Source: Penium margaritaceum (Eukaryota; Streptophyta; Zygnematophyceae; Desmidiales; Peniaceae). From it: 64,000 nucleotides of DNA. The DNA lies in assembly GCA_023375785.1 (NCBI GenBank), contig SZWC01001570.1, positions 163,837-227,836 on the forward strand. Reading direction: 5' to 3'. The notes beneath the pieces are model-generated. The model was given only the letters and a program-made list of their open reading frames with translations, made no database searches and had not been told where the DNA came from. Below, piece by piece: positions 23,041 through 34,320 of the stretch (the stretch's first letter is position 1; each line of letters begins with the position of its first letter). A program made the position numbers and the translations under genes.

Positions 23041-24360
23041 GACCTGGACCTATGGCACCGTCGACTCTGCCACATTTCTCCATCGACAGTGAAGGAGATG
23101 GCAAAGAGGGAAGTGGTGCGGGGTCTCTAGATCAGCGGCCTTGATGGAACCAAGGAGACCGTGTGTGAGCCATGCATCATTGGCAAATCAACTCGGCAGC
23201 CGTTTGTCGCCAAGGGGATGCGTGCATCGGCAAAACTGGCCGTGGTATACAAAGATGTGTGTGGACTGCTTGAGAGCTCCATCGGCGGAGCTCGCTACTT
23301 CCTCACCTTCATCGATGACCACAGCCGGAAACTCTACCTCTACCCAATGAAGCGGAAGAGTGAGGTCCTTTCGTGCATGCAAGAGTTTGTGGTTGATGTG
23401 GAGCGGCAAATAGAGTTGAAGGTGAAGGCGTTCCGGAGTGACAACGGCGGTGAATATGTGGGGTGCCTTGGGTGGATGAAGAGCAAGGGGATTGAGTGGC
23501 AGAAAACAACTCCACACTCCCCACAACAAAATGGCTTCACAGAGAGAGCAAATTGCACAATCCTTAACATGGTGCGATCCATGTTGAGCGACGCCGGCCT
23601 AACACAATGGTATTGGGCGGAGGCGGCAAGGACAGAAGCGTACATCATGAATCTCATGCCGACCATGCCGCTGAAGGACAAGGAGAGCAAGGCGTGGAAG
23701 ACACCACAAGAGGTGTGGAGCGGGAGGAAGCTGGCGGTGGGTCACCTCCGCACGTTTGGTTGTGTTGCACATGCAATGGTGCAGGCACGTGAGGGACGGA
23801 GCAAGCTGGACCCGCGTACCCGCCGGTGTATTTTCCTTCGATATGAGAGCGGACGCAAGGCGTACCGGCTCTTTGACCCAAGGAGGCAGCAGATTGTGCG
23901 GAGTCGCGACGTCACGTTCGACGAGAAAAGCTATTGGACAAACAAGGAGGCAGGTCTCTCCAAAAGGGGGGAGTGGATGCCACTCCTTGAGGGGGAGATG
24001 CGGGAGGACGTGAATGAGGGTGACGTCCTCGCATCACCACCGACTGGAGAGCATCGCCTAAGGGATGGGCGAGCGGTAGATTTTATTCCGGCCCGTTTGG
24101 ATGAAGAATCCGAAGCACCGGAGATGGACGTGGAGGCGGAGAGTCCACCGATGTCTCCAAGGTTTCCAAGAGAGGGGGGGCAGGCGCTTGGAGAGGATGG
24201 CGCTGAAAGGGGACAACAAGAACAACAATCGCCTCAAGAGCCCCGCACAAGCAACCGTGTGCAAAGAAGGACAAATAGGTATGATGCCGACAAGGGCATC
24301 TGGACTGGGTTCACACAAGTCTTCTTCAAGCAAGACGAGCGTGAAGGTGGCACTGCATAA
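23041..24360 (+). pseudogene. Element C integrase (DDE triad retained)
   Basis: The zinc-binding part has WHRRLCH and CEPCIIGKSTR, with a TAG near 23128. From 23161 the frame is open for 399 codons. The core keeps all three acidic residues: Asp in KDVCG, Asp in SDNGGEY and Glu in FTERAN. The C-terminal part has TPQEVWSGRK and the variable acidic linker, ending at a stop at 24358-24360 shortly after GIWTGFTQ, just before where RT should begin. It is the only integrase in the window with an intact triad, though no continuous protein could be made from this copy. Confidence 0.9.
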
Positions 24361-24470
24361 AAAGGATGGGGCTGAGTGGGAGGGAGCAATGAAATGTAAG
24401 CTCGCCTCCCATGAGGAGAAAGGCTCCTCAATTGCAGGTTAAGCATGGACGACTGCCATGGGTGATGCGC
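24361..24470 (+). pseudogene. Remnant of RT start at the deletion junction, element C
   Basis: In another frame the bases encode KDGAEWEGAMKCKLASHEEK, matching the segment just before RT in element A. The similarity stops near 24440 and about 30 bases later the polypurine tract begins. RT, RNase H and the polyprotein C-terminus (about 1.4 kb in element A) are absent. Confidence 0.8.
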
Positions 24471-24481
24471 AAGGGGGAGAT
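24471..24481 (+). promoter_or_regulatory. Polypurine tract, element C
   Basis: AAGGGGGAGAT directly before the 3' LTR, identical to the tract of element A. Confidence 0.85.
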
Positions 24482-25181
24482 TGTTGGAATGATGCTCCTC
24501 ACCATGGCAGGAGTGACTCCAAAAAGGAACACCAAAAATACAAGCCTTAGTGGCTTAGTGTTTAATGGTGTCCACCTCTAGAGGCAAGGGCCCGGGTTCA
24601 AGTCCCACAAGATGAAATTCTTTCCTGCCTCAAGAGAGATGGGAAACAGATGCCAGGAAGCTAGCTCAACCTCTAGATTTCCTCTTTAAGTTTCTACAAG
24701 GCCAGGTGAGAGTCCAGCAAGGTGGCACACCTTCTAGAAGGGGTGACTTGTCCTACAAGGCATCTAGAGGTGTCTTGGTCTTCTGGACACCTTCCCTCCT
24801 ACTAGAAGCAAGCTGAGGAATCTAGGAAGGGGCAGAAGCTTCTAGAGGAGGGAAGGGATGCCTTCCTAGGTGGGAAAAGGACAGCCTACCAAGAGCCACT
24901 CTAGAAGCCATAGAATCTGCTAGGAAGCTTCAAATATGGCATGCTTTGGTGTTCTGGAAAGCTTAGATCAGTGGCTAGAAAATGCCACTGCTTGTGAGCC
25001 TTGATAAAGAGTACATTCCCAGTCAATTCAGGCCAAAACTATTGCCTCAATCTCTGACCAGTCTTCTGCCATCCTTGGAACCTGTTGCCTCCCCAGTTGC
25101 AGTCTCTCCAAAAACAGTTGGTGGTGTGAACCAGCCACTGCTAGGGACCCTCTAGGGTGCAGACTCACCCTCAGGCCAACA
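24482..25181 (+). mobile_element. 3' LTR of element C
   Basis: 700 bp, same ends and modules as the 5' LTR, with scattered substitutions (a few percent by eye). This points to an insertion that is not recent. The TATA box is mutated to TAGAAA. Confidence 0.94.
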
Positions 25182-28100
25182 GGGCAAACCAGAGAAAGGT
25201 AGAGCAAGCCAGATTAAGGTAGACCAAGCCAGAGAAAGGTGAAGCAAGCCAGAAAAAGGTGGAGCAAGCCAGGGAAAGGTGGAGCAAGCTAGAGAACGGT
25301 GGAGCAACCCAGAGAAAGGTGGAGCAAGTTAGAAAAAGGTGGAGCAAGCCAGGGAAAGTTGGACCAAGCCAGAGAAAGGTGAAGCAAGCCAGAAAAAGGT
25401 GGAGCAAGCCAGGGAAAGGTGGAGCAAGCTAGAGAACGGTGGAGCAACCCAGAGAAAGGTGGAGCAAGTTAGAAAAAGGTGGAGCAAGCCATACAAAGGT
25501 GAAACAAGCCAGAGAATGGTGGAGCAAGCCATAGAAAGGTGGAGCAAGCCACAGAAAGGTGGAGCAAGCCAGATAAAGGTGGAACAAGCCAGAGAACGAT
25601 GGAGGAAGCTAGAAAAAGGTGGAGCAAGCCATACAAAGGTGAAACAAGCCAGAGAATGGTGGAGCAAGCCATAGAAAGGTGGAGCAAGCCACAGAAAGGT
25701 GGAGCAAGCCAGATAAAGGTGGAACAAGCCAGAGAACGATGGAGGAAGCTAGAAAATGGTCAAGGAAGCCAGAGAAAGGTCAAGCATGCAAAGGAAAGGT
25801 GGAGCAAGCCAGAGAGCGGTGGATTCGGCCAGAGAAAGGTGGAGTAATCCAGAGAGCGGTAGAGCAAGCTGGAGAAATATCGAGCAAGCCAGAGAGGGGT
25901 GGAGCAAGCCAAAGAAAGGTGGAGCAAGCCAAACAATAGTGGAGCAAGCCAGAGAAAGGTGGAGCGAGCAAGAGAACGGTAGAGCAAGCCAGGGCAAGGT
26001 TGAGCAAGCCAGAGAAAAATGGAGCAAGCCAGAAAAAGGTGGAGTAAGAAATAGAATGGTGGAGCAAGTCAGAGAACACTGGAGCAATCAAGAGAACGGT
26101 GGAGCAAGCCAGAGAAAAATGGAGCAAGCCAGAAAAAGGTGGAGTAAGAAATAGAATGGTGGAGCAAGTCAGAGAACACTGGAGCAATCAAGAGAACGGT
26201 GGAGCAAGCAAGAGAGCGGTAGAGTAACATAGAGATAGACGGAGCAAGTCAGAGAAAGGTCGAGCAATTCAGAGAAAGGTGGAGCAAGGCAAAGAAACGT
26301 CAAGCAAGCCAGAGAATGGTGGAGAAAGCCAGTGGAAGGAAGAGCTAAGCAAGGGAAAGGTGGAGAAAGCCAGACAAAGGTTGAGCAAGCCAGAGAAAGG
26401 TGGAGCAAGGCAAAGAAACGTCAAGCAAGCCAGAGAATGGTGGAGAAAGCCAGTGGAAGGAAGAGCTAAGCAAGGGAAAGGTGGAGAAAGCCAGACAAAG
26501 GTTGAGCAAGCCAGAGAAAGGTGGAGCAAGCCAAAGAAAGGTGAAGTAAGCCTGGAAACGTTGGAGCAAGCCAGGGACCTGTCGAGCAAGGGAGGGAACG
26601 GTGGAGCAAGCCAAAGAAAGGTGGAGCAAGCCAGGAAAAGGTGGAGCAAGCCAGAGAAAGGTGAAGTAAGCCTGGAAACGTTGGAGCAAGCCAGGGACCT
26701 GTCGAGCAAGGGAGGGAACGGTGGAGCAAGCCAAAGAAAGGTGGAGCAAGCCAGGAAAAGGTGGAGCAAGCCAGAGAAAGATGATGCAAGCCTAAGAAAG
26801 GTGGAGCAAATCAAGAAAAGGCTGAGCAATCCAGAGAAGGGTGGAGCCATCAGTGAAAGGTGGAGCAAGCTAGAGAAAGGTGGAGCAGGCTTGGGAAAGG
26901 TGGAGCAAACCAGAGAAAGGTGTAGCAAGCTAGAGAAAGGTGGAGCAGGCCAAAGGAAGGAGGAGCAAGCCAGAGAATGTTGTAGTAACCTAGAGAATGG
27001 TGGAGCAAGCCAGAGAATAGTGAAGCAAGCCAGAGAAAGGTGGAGCAAGCTAGAGAAAGGTGAAGCAAGCCTGAGAATAGTGGAGCAAGCTAGAGAAAGG
27101 CGGAGTAGGCCAGAGAAGGGTGGAGCAAGCAAGAGAAAGGTTGAGCAAGCAAGAGAAAGGTGGAGCAAGCCAGGGAAAGGTGGAGCAAGTCAGAGAACAG
27201 TGGATCACACCACAGAACGGTGGAGCAAACCAGTGAAAGGAAGAGCAAGCCAGAGAAAGGTGAAGAAAACCAAAAAAAGGTGGAGCAAGCCAGAGAAAGA
27301 TGGTGCAAGCGAAAGAACAGTTAAGTCAGCCTGAAAACAGTAGGGCAAGCCATAGAATGGTGGAGCAAGCGAGGGAAAGGTAGAGCAAGCAAGAGAACGG
27401 TGGAGCAAGCCAGAGGAAGGTGGAGCAAGCCAGAGAACATGGAAGCAAGCCAGAGTAAGGTGGAGCAAGCCAGAGAAAGGTGGAGCAAGCGAGGGAAAGG
27501 TAGAGCAAGCAAGAGAACGGTGGAGCAAGCCAGAGGAAGGTGGAGCAAGCCAGAGAACATGGAAGCAAGCCAGAGTAAGGTGGAGCAAGCCAGAGAAAGC
27601 TGGAGCAAGCCAGAGAAAGCTGGAGCAAGCCAGGCAAAGGTGGAGCAAGTCAGGGAAAGGTACAGCAATCCAGAGAAAGTTGGAGCAAGCCAGAGAACAA
27701 TGTAGTAAGCCAGAGAAAGGTAGAGCAAGACAGACAATGGTGGAGCCAGCCAGGGAAAGGTGGAGCAAGCCAGGTTAAGGTCGAGCAAGCCAGGAAATGG
27801 TCGAGCAAGCCAGAGAAAGTTGGAGCAAGCCACAGAAAGATTGAGCAAGCAAGAGAACGGTGTAGCAAGTCAGAGAACAGTAGAGCAAGCTAGAGAACGG
27901 TGGAGCAAACCGGAGAATGGTGAAGCGAGCCAGAGAGAGGTGGAGCAAGCCACAGAAAGATTGAGCAAGCAAGAGAACGGTGTAGCAAGTCAGAGAACAG
28001 TAGAGCAAGCTAGAGAACGGTGGAGCAAACCGGAGAATGGTGAAGCGAGCCAGAGAGAGGTGGAGCAAGCAACAGAAAGGTCGAGGAAGCCAGAGAAAGG

Positions 28101-31100
28101 TGGAGCGAGCCAGAGAAAGGTGGAGCAAGCCAGAGAAAGGTGGAGCAAGGCAGAGAAATGTGGAGCAAGATTGAGCACGATGGAGCAATGCATACAATGG
28201 TGAAGCAAGCTAGAGAACGGCGGAGCAAGTCCGAAAATGGTGGAGCAAGCCAGAGAAACATGGAGCAAGGCAGGGAAAAGTGGAGTAAGCAAGAAAACGA
28301 CTGAGTAAGCCAGTGAAAGGTGGAGTAAGCCACAGAACGGTGGAGCAAGTCAGTGAAAGGAGGAGCAAGCGAGAGAAAGGTGGAGCAAGCCAGAGAAAGG
28401 TGGAGCAGATCAGGGAAAGGTAGACCAAGTCAGAGAAAGGTGGAGCAAGCCTGTCAACAGTGGAGCAAGCCAGAGAATGGTGGAGCAAGCCAGAGACAGT
28501 AGGAGTTAGCCATATAAAGGTGGAACAAGCCAGAGAAAGGTGGAGCAAGCCTGTCAACAGTGGAGCAAGCCAGAGAATGGTGGAGCAAGCCAGAGACAGT
28601 AGGAGTTAGCCATATAAAGGTGGAACAAGCCAGAGAAAGGTGGAGCAAGCCAAAGAACGGTGGATTTAGTTGGAGAACGGTCGAGCAAGCCAGAGAAAGG
28701 TGGAGCAAGCTAGGGAAAGGTGGATCAAGCCAGAGAACGGTAGAGAAAGCCAGAGAAAGGTGGAGTAAGCCAGAGAACGATGGATTAAGCGAGATAAAGG
28801 TAGAGCAAGACAGAGAAAGGTAAAGTAAGGAAGAAATGGTAGGTCAAGCCAGAGAATGGTAGAGCAAGCTAGAGAAAGATGGAGCGATCCGGAGAGAGGT
28901 GGAGAAAGTCAGAGAACGGTGGAGCAAGTAACAAAACGGTCAAGCAAGCCATAGTAAAGTTGAGCAAGCCACAGAAAGGTAGCCCAAGCCAGAGAACGGT
29001 GGAGCAAGCCAGAGAAAGGTGGAGTAAGCTAGAGAACAGTGGAACAAGCCAGAGAAAGGTTGAGCAAGCCAGAGAATGTTGGAGAAAGCCAGAGAAGGGG
29101 GAAGCAAGCTGGGAAAAGGTGGAGCAATTCATGGAAAGGTGGAGCAAGCCAGAGACAGGTGGAGTAAGCGTGAGATCGGTGGAGCAAGTCAGAAAGAGGT
29201 GGAGCAAGCCAGAGAACAGTGGAGCAAGCTAGGGAAATGTGGAGCAAGCCAGAGAAAGGTGGAGCAAGCCAGAGAAAGGTTGAGCAAGTCAGAGAAAGGT
29301 GGAGCAAGCAAGAGAAAGGTGGAGCAAGCAAGACAACAGTGGAGCAAGCCAAAGAATGGTAGATCAAGTGAGAGAACGGTTAATCAAGCTAGAGAACGGT
29401 TGAGCAAGCCAGACAAAGGAGGAGCAAGCCGGAGAGAGGTGGGACAAGCCAAGGAAAGGTGGGAAAAGCCAGAAACGGTGGAGCAAGCCAGAGAAAGGTG
29501 GAGCAAGCCAGAGAAAAGTGGAGCAAGCCAGAGAACAGTGGAGCAAGCCAGAGAAAGGTGGAGCAAGCCAAAGAACGGTGGAGGAAGCCAGAGAACAGTG
29601 CAGCAACCCAGAGAACGGTGAAGTAAGCCAGAGAATGGTGGAGCAAGCCAGAGAACAGTGGAGCAAGCCAGAGAAAGGTGGAGCAAGCCAAAGAACGGTG
29701 GAGGAAGCCAGAGAACAGTGCAGCAACCCAGAGAACGGTGAAGTAAGCCAGAGAATGGTGGAGCAGGCCAGAAAAAGGTGGAGCAAGTCATAGAAAGGCG
29801 AAACAAGCCAAAGAAGAAGAAGCCAGAGAACAATGGAGCAGGCCAGAGAAAGGTGAAGCAAGCCAGGAAAGGTGGAGCATGCCAAAGAAAGGTGGAGCAA
29901 GTCATAGAAAGGCGAAACAAGCCAAAGAAGAAGAAGCCAGAGAACAATGGAGCAGGCCAGAGAAAGGTGAAGCAAGCCAGGAAAGGTGGAGCATGCCAAA
30001 GAAAGGTGGAGCAAGCCATGGAACGTTGGAGCAAGCCAGAGAATGGTGGAGCAAGGCAGATGACGTTGGAGCCAGCCAGAGAATATTGGAGCAAGCCAGA
30101 GAAAGGTGGAGCAAGGCATAAGAAGGTGGAGCAAGCCAGAGAAAGGTGGAGCAAGCCAGAGAACGGTGGAGCAAGGCAGGGAAAGGTGGAGCAAGCCAGA
30201 GAGTGATGAAGAAAGCCAGAGAGCAGTGGAGGAAGCCAGGGAAAGGTGGAAAAAACCAGAGACAGGTGAAGCAATCCAGAGAAAGGTGGAGCATGCCAGA
30301 GTAAGGTGGAGCAAGCCAAGGAAAGGTGGAGCAAGCCAGAGAAAGGTGGAGCAATCCAGGAGGAGGTGGGGCATGCCAAAGAAAGGTGAAGCAAGCCAGG
30401 GAATGGTAGAAACATCTAAGGAAAGGTGGAGCAAGCCAGAGAAAGGTCGAGCAATCCAGAGAAAGGCAGAGCAAGCCAGAGAACAATGGAGCAAGCCTGA
30501 GAAAGTTGGAGCAAGCCAGGGAATGGTGGAGCAAGCCAAAGAAAGGTGTATCAAGACAGAGAACGTTGGAAAAAGCTGGAGAATGCTGGAGTACGCCAGA
30601 GAATAGTGGAACAAGCCGGAGAGAGGTGGAGCAATGTAGTGAAAGGTGCAGCAAGCCAGAGATTGGTGGAGCAAGCAAGAGAACGGTGGAGCAAGCCAGA
30701 GAAAGGAGGAGCAAGCCAGATAAAGCTAGAGCAAGACAGAGAAAGGTGGAGCAAGCCAGAGAAAGGTGGTGCAAGCCAGGGAAAGGTGGAGCAAGCCAGA
30801 GAACGGTGGAGCAACCCAGAGAATGGTGGAGTAATCCAAAGGTGAAGCAAGCCATACAAAGGTGAAGCAAGTCGGTGAACCGTGGAGCAAGCCATAGAAA
30901 GGTGGAGCAAGCCTGAGAAAGTTGGAGCAAGCCAGAGAAAGGTGGAGCAAGCCAGAGAACGGTGGAGCAAGTTAGAAAATGGTCAAGCAAGCCAGAGAAA
31001 GGTCAAGCAAGCCAGGGAAAGGTGGAGCAAGCCTGAGAAAGTTGGAGCAAGCCAGAGAAAGGTGGAGCAAGCCAGAGAACGGTGGAGCAAGTTAGAAAAT

Positions 31101-33860
31101 GGTCAAGCAAGCCAGAGAAAGGTCAAGCAAGCCAGGGAAATATGGAGCAAGCAGGAGAACGGTGGAATAAGCCGCAGAAAGGTGGAGTCAGCCAGATAAG
31201 GGTAGAGGAAGACTTAGAAAGGTGGAAAAAGCCGGAGAAAGGTGGAGCAAGCCAAAGAAAGGTGGAGCAAGCTAAATAAATATGAGGCAAGCAAGAGAAA
31301 GGTACATCAAGCCAGAGAAAAGTTGAGCAAGCCAGAGAAAGATGGAGCAAGTAAGAGAAAGGTGGAGCAAGCAAGGAAACGGTGGAGCAAGTAAGAGAAG
31401 GGTGGAGGAAGCAATAGAACATCGGAGCAAACCAGAGAACGGTGGAGCAAGCCAGAGAAAGATGGAGCAAGTAAGAGAAAGGTGGAGCAAGCAAGGAAAC
31501 GGTGGAGCAAGTAAGAGAAGGGTGGAGGAAGCAATAGAACATCGGAGCAAACCAGAGAACGGTGGAGTAAGATAGAGATAGGCAGAGCAAGCTTGAGAAA
31601 GGTTGATCAAGCCAGAGAAAGGTGGAGCTAGCCAACAAAATGTGGAGCAAGCCAGAGAATAGTGGAGCAAGGTGGAGAAAGTTCGAGCTAAGCCAGGGAA
31701 AGGTGGAGAAAGCCAGAGAAAGGTGGAGCAAGCCAGAGAAAGGTGGAGCCTGCCAGAGAAAGGTGGAGTAAGCCTAGGAACGTTGGAGCAAGCCTGGGAA
31801 TGTTGGAGCAAGCCAGAGAAAGGTGGAGCCTGCCAGAGAAAGGTGGAGTAAGCCTAGGAACGTTGGAGCAAGCCTGGGAATGTTGGAGCAAGCCACTGAA
31901 AGGTGGAGCAAGCCAGAGAAAGGTGGAGCAAGCCAGAGAAAGGTGGTGCAAGCTAGAGAAAGGTGGAGCAAACCAAGGATAGGCTGAGCAAGCAAGAGAA
32001 AGGTAGAGGCAGGATGGGAATGTAGAGCAAGCCAGAGAAAGGTGGAGCAAGCCAGAGAAAGGTGGTGCAAGCTAGAGAAAGGTGGAGCAAACCAAGGATA
32101 GGCTGAGCAAGCAAGAGAAAGGTAGAGGCAGGATGGGAATGTAGAGCAAGCCAGAGAAAGTTGGAGCAGGGAAAGGTGAAGCAAGCCAGAGAACGGTGGA
32201 GCAAACCAGAGAACGGTGGAGCAGGCCGGAGAAAGGTGGAGCAAGCCAGAGAAAGGTGGAACAAGCTAGGAAAAGGTAGAGCGAGCCAGGGAAAGGTGGA
32301 GCAAGCCAGGGAAAGGTAGAGCAAGCCAGAGAAAGGTGGAGCAAGCCAGATAACGGTGTACCATGCCAAAGAAAGGTGGAGCTGGCTTGAAAAGGGTGGA
32401 AAAATCCAGAGAAAGGTGGAGCAAGGCAGAGAAAGGTGGAGCAGGCCAGATATTGGTGTAGCAACCTAGAGAAAGGTGGAGCAAGCCAGAAAATGGTGGA
32501 GCAAACCAGATAAAGGCGGCGCAAGCCAGCGAACATGGAGTAAGCCATGCAAAGTTGGAGGAAGACAGGGAAAGGTGGAGCAAGCAAGAGAACGCTGGAG
32601 CAAGCCAGAGAATGGTGGAGAAAGCCAGATAAAGGTGGAGCAAGAAAGAGAAAGGTAAAACAAGCCACGGAATAGTGGACCAAGCCAGAGATATGTGGAG
32701 CAAGCTAGAGGAAGTTGGAGCAAGCCAGCGAACGGTGGAAGAAGCCAGAGAATGGTCAAGCAAGCCAGATAAAGGTGGAGCAAGCCAGAGAAAGGTGGAG
32801 CAAGCCAGAGAGCAGTGGAACAAGCCGGAGAACGGTGTAGCCGGCCAAAGAAAGGTGGGGCAGACCAGAGAAATTTGGAGCAAGACAGAGAAAGGTGGAG
32901 CAAGACAGAGAAAGATTGAGCGAGCCAGAGATTGATGGAGCAAGCCAGAGAAGGGTGGAGCAAGCCAAAGAAAGGTGGAGCAAGCCAGAAAAGGGTAGAG
33001 CAAGCCAGAGAAAGGTGAAGCAAGCCAGAGAAAGGTGGAGCAAGCAAGAGAAAGGTGGAGCAAGTCAGAGAACGGTGGAGCAAGCAAAGGAATTGTGGAG
33101 CAAGACAGAGAAAGGTGAAGCAAGCCAGAGAAAGGTGGAGCAAGCAAGAGAAAGGTGGAGCAAGTCAGAGAACGGTGGAGCAAGCAAAGGAATTGTGGAG
33201 CAAGACAGAGAAAGGTGGAGCAAGAAAGAGGAAGGTGAAGCAAGCCAGAGAATAATGGAGCAAGCCAGAGAAAGGTGGAGCAAGCCAGAGAACGGCAGAG
33301 CAAGCCAGAGAACAGTGGAGCAAGCCAGAGAAAGGTGGAGCAAGACAGAGAAAGGTGGAGCAAGAAAGAGGAAGGTGAAGCAAGCCAGAGAATAATGGAG
33401 CAAGCCAGAGAAAGGTGGAGCAAGCCAGAGAACGGCAGAGCAAGCCAGAGAACAGTGGAGCATGCCAGAGAAAGGTGAAACAAGCCAGAGACTGGTGGAG
33501 CAAGCCAGAGAAAGGTTGAGCAAGCCAGAGAACAGGGGAGGAAGCCATAGAAAGGTGTAGCAAGCAAGGGAAATGTGCAGCAAGCTAGAGAAAGGTGGAG
33601 CAACTCAGAGAACGCTGGAGCAAGCCAGAAAATGTTGGAGCATACCATGGACAGGCCAGAGAAGGAGCAAGCCAGAGAAAGGTGAAGTACCCTAGAAAGC
33701 GGGGAAGCAAGCCAAAGAATGGTTGAGCAAGCCTGGGAAAGGTAGACCAAGCCGGAGAAAGGTGGAGCAATCCAAAGAAAGCTGGAGCATGCCAAGGAAA
33801 GGTGGAGCAAGCCAAAGAAAGGAGGAGCAAGCCAGAGAAAGGTGGAGCAAGCCAGAGAAA
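25182..33860. repeat. 20-bp minisatellite array, block 3
   Basis: About 434 further units of the same repeat and orientation as blocks 1 and 2. Exact pairs include 29521-29640 with 29641-29760 (six units). Marker variants found in block 2 recur here in the same order. The array ends at about 33860. Confidence 0.97.
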
Positions 33861-34320
33861 TCCAGATTAAATACCTATGCAACTGCTTCTTTCCGCTAGC
33901 CGGACGTGGTTGAAACATTGTTGTAAACATCCTCAATGTTCACAAGGCTGATCTGGGTTCCGCACTGCTTGTCTATNCAAAGAATGGTTGAGCAAGCCTG
34001 GGAAAGGTAGATCAAGCCGGAGAAAGGTGGAGCAATCCAAAGAAAGCTGGAGCATGCCAAGGAAAGGTGGAGCACGCCAAAGAAAGGAGGAGCAAGCCAG
34101 AGAAAGGTGGAGCAAGCCAGAGAAATCCAGATTAAATACCTATGCAACTGCTTCTTTCCGCTAGCCGGACGTGGTTGAAACATTGTTGTAAACATCCTCA
34201 ATGTTCACAAGGCTGATCTGGGTTCCGCACTGCTTGTCTATGGGAGCATCCCTGTCAAAGACAGCCTCCTGGTGAAAAGAAAGGAAATCCAAGTGTGCAC
34301 GGATCCGGGTTATCCGGATC
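33861..34320. other. Junction between the two satellites
   Basis: Non-repeat sequence of unknown origin with an N-joined duplication: 33713-33976 (the end of the minisatellite plus unique bases) recurs from 33978, offset 265, with a lone N at 33977. Without the duplicate, the real junction is about 200-400 bp. A minus-strand frame over about 34161-34310 looks protein-like but is not recognised. Bases 33885-33905 match 55914-55934 in reverse orientation, so it may contain part of a transposable element. Confidence 0.6.

Larger units (their letters stand above)
21075..25181 (+). mobile_element. Ty1/copia element C, lacking reverse transcriptase
   Basis: Plus-strand element with two 700-bp LTRs (21075-21774 and 24482-25181), primer site, gag, protease, integrase, polypurine tract, and no RT or RNase H. 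Flanks are gggta (21070-21074) and gggca (25182-25186), a 5-bp target duplication with one mismatch. Protein sequence groups it with element A. Both frameshifts and stops are present. Without RT it could only move if another element supplied the enzyme. Confidence 0.95.

Noticed and set aside
26279-27334. 351-codon plus-strand frame rich in Lys, Arg and Glu, like a coiled-coil protein
   Set aside because: The same minisatellite artefact on the other strand; frames begin and end at random point mutations.
1268-33860. CRISPR-like regular direct repeats
   Set aside because: There are no unique spacers; the repeat is a pure 20-bp tandem unit in plant-like DNA with no cas genes.
32266-33936. 556-codon minus-strand open frame, Leu/Phe-rich, looking like a membrane protein; similar 300-480 codon frames elsewhere in the array (for example 12369-13820)
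   Set aside because: The 20-bp unit has no stop in any frame, so open frames arise automatically. All three frames read the same 20-residue cycle, and codons show no selection pattern.
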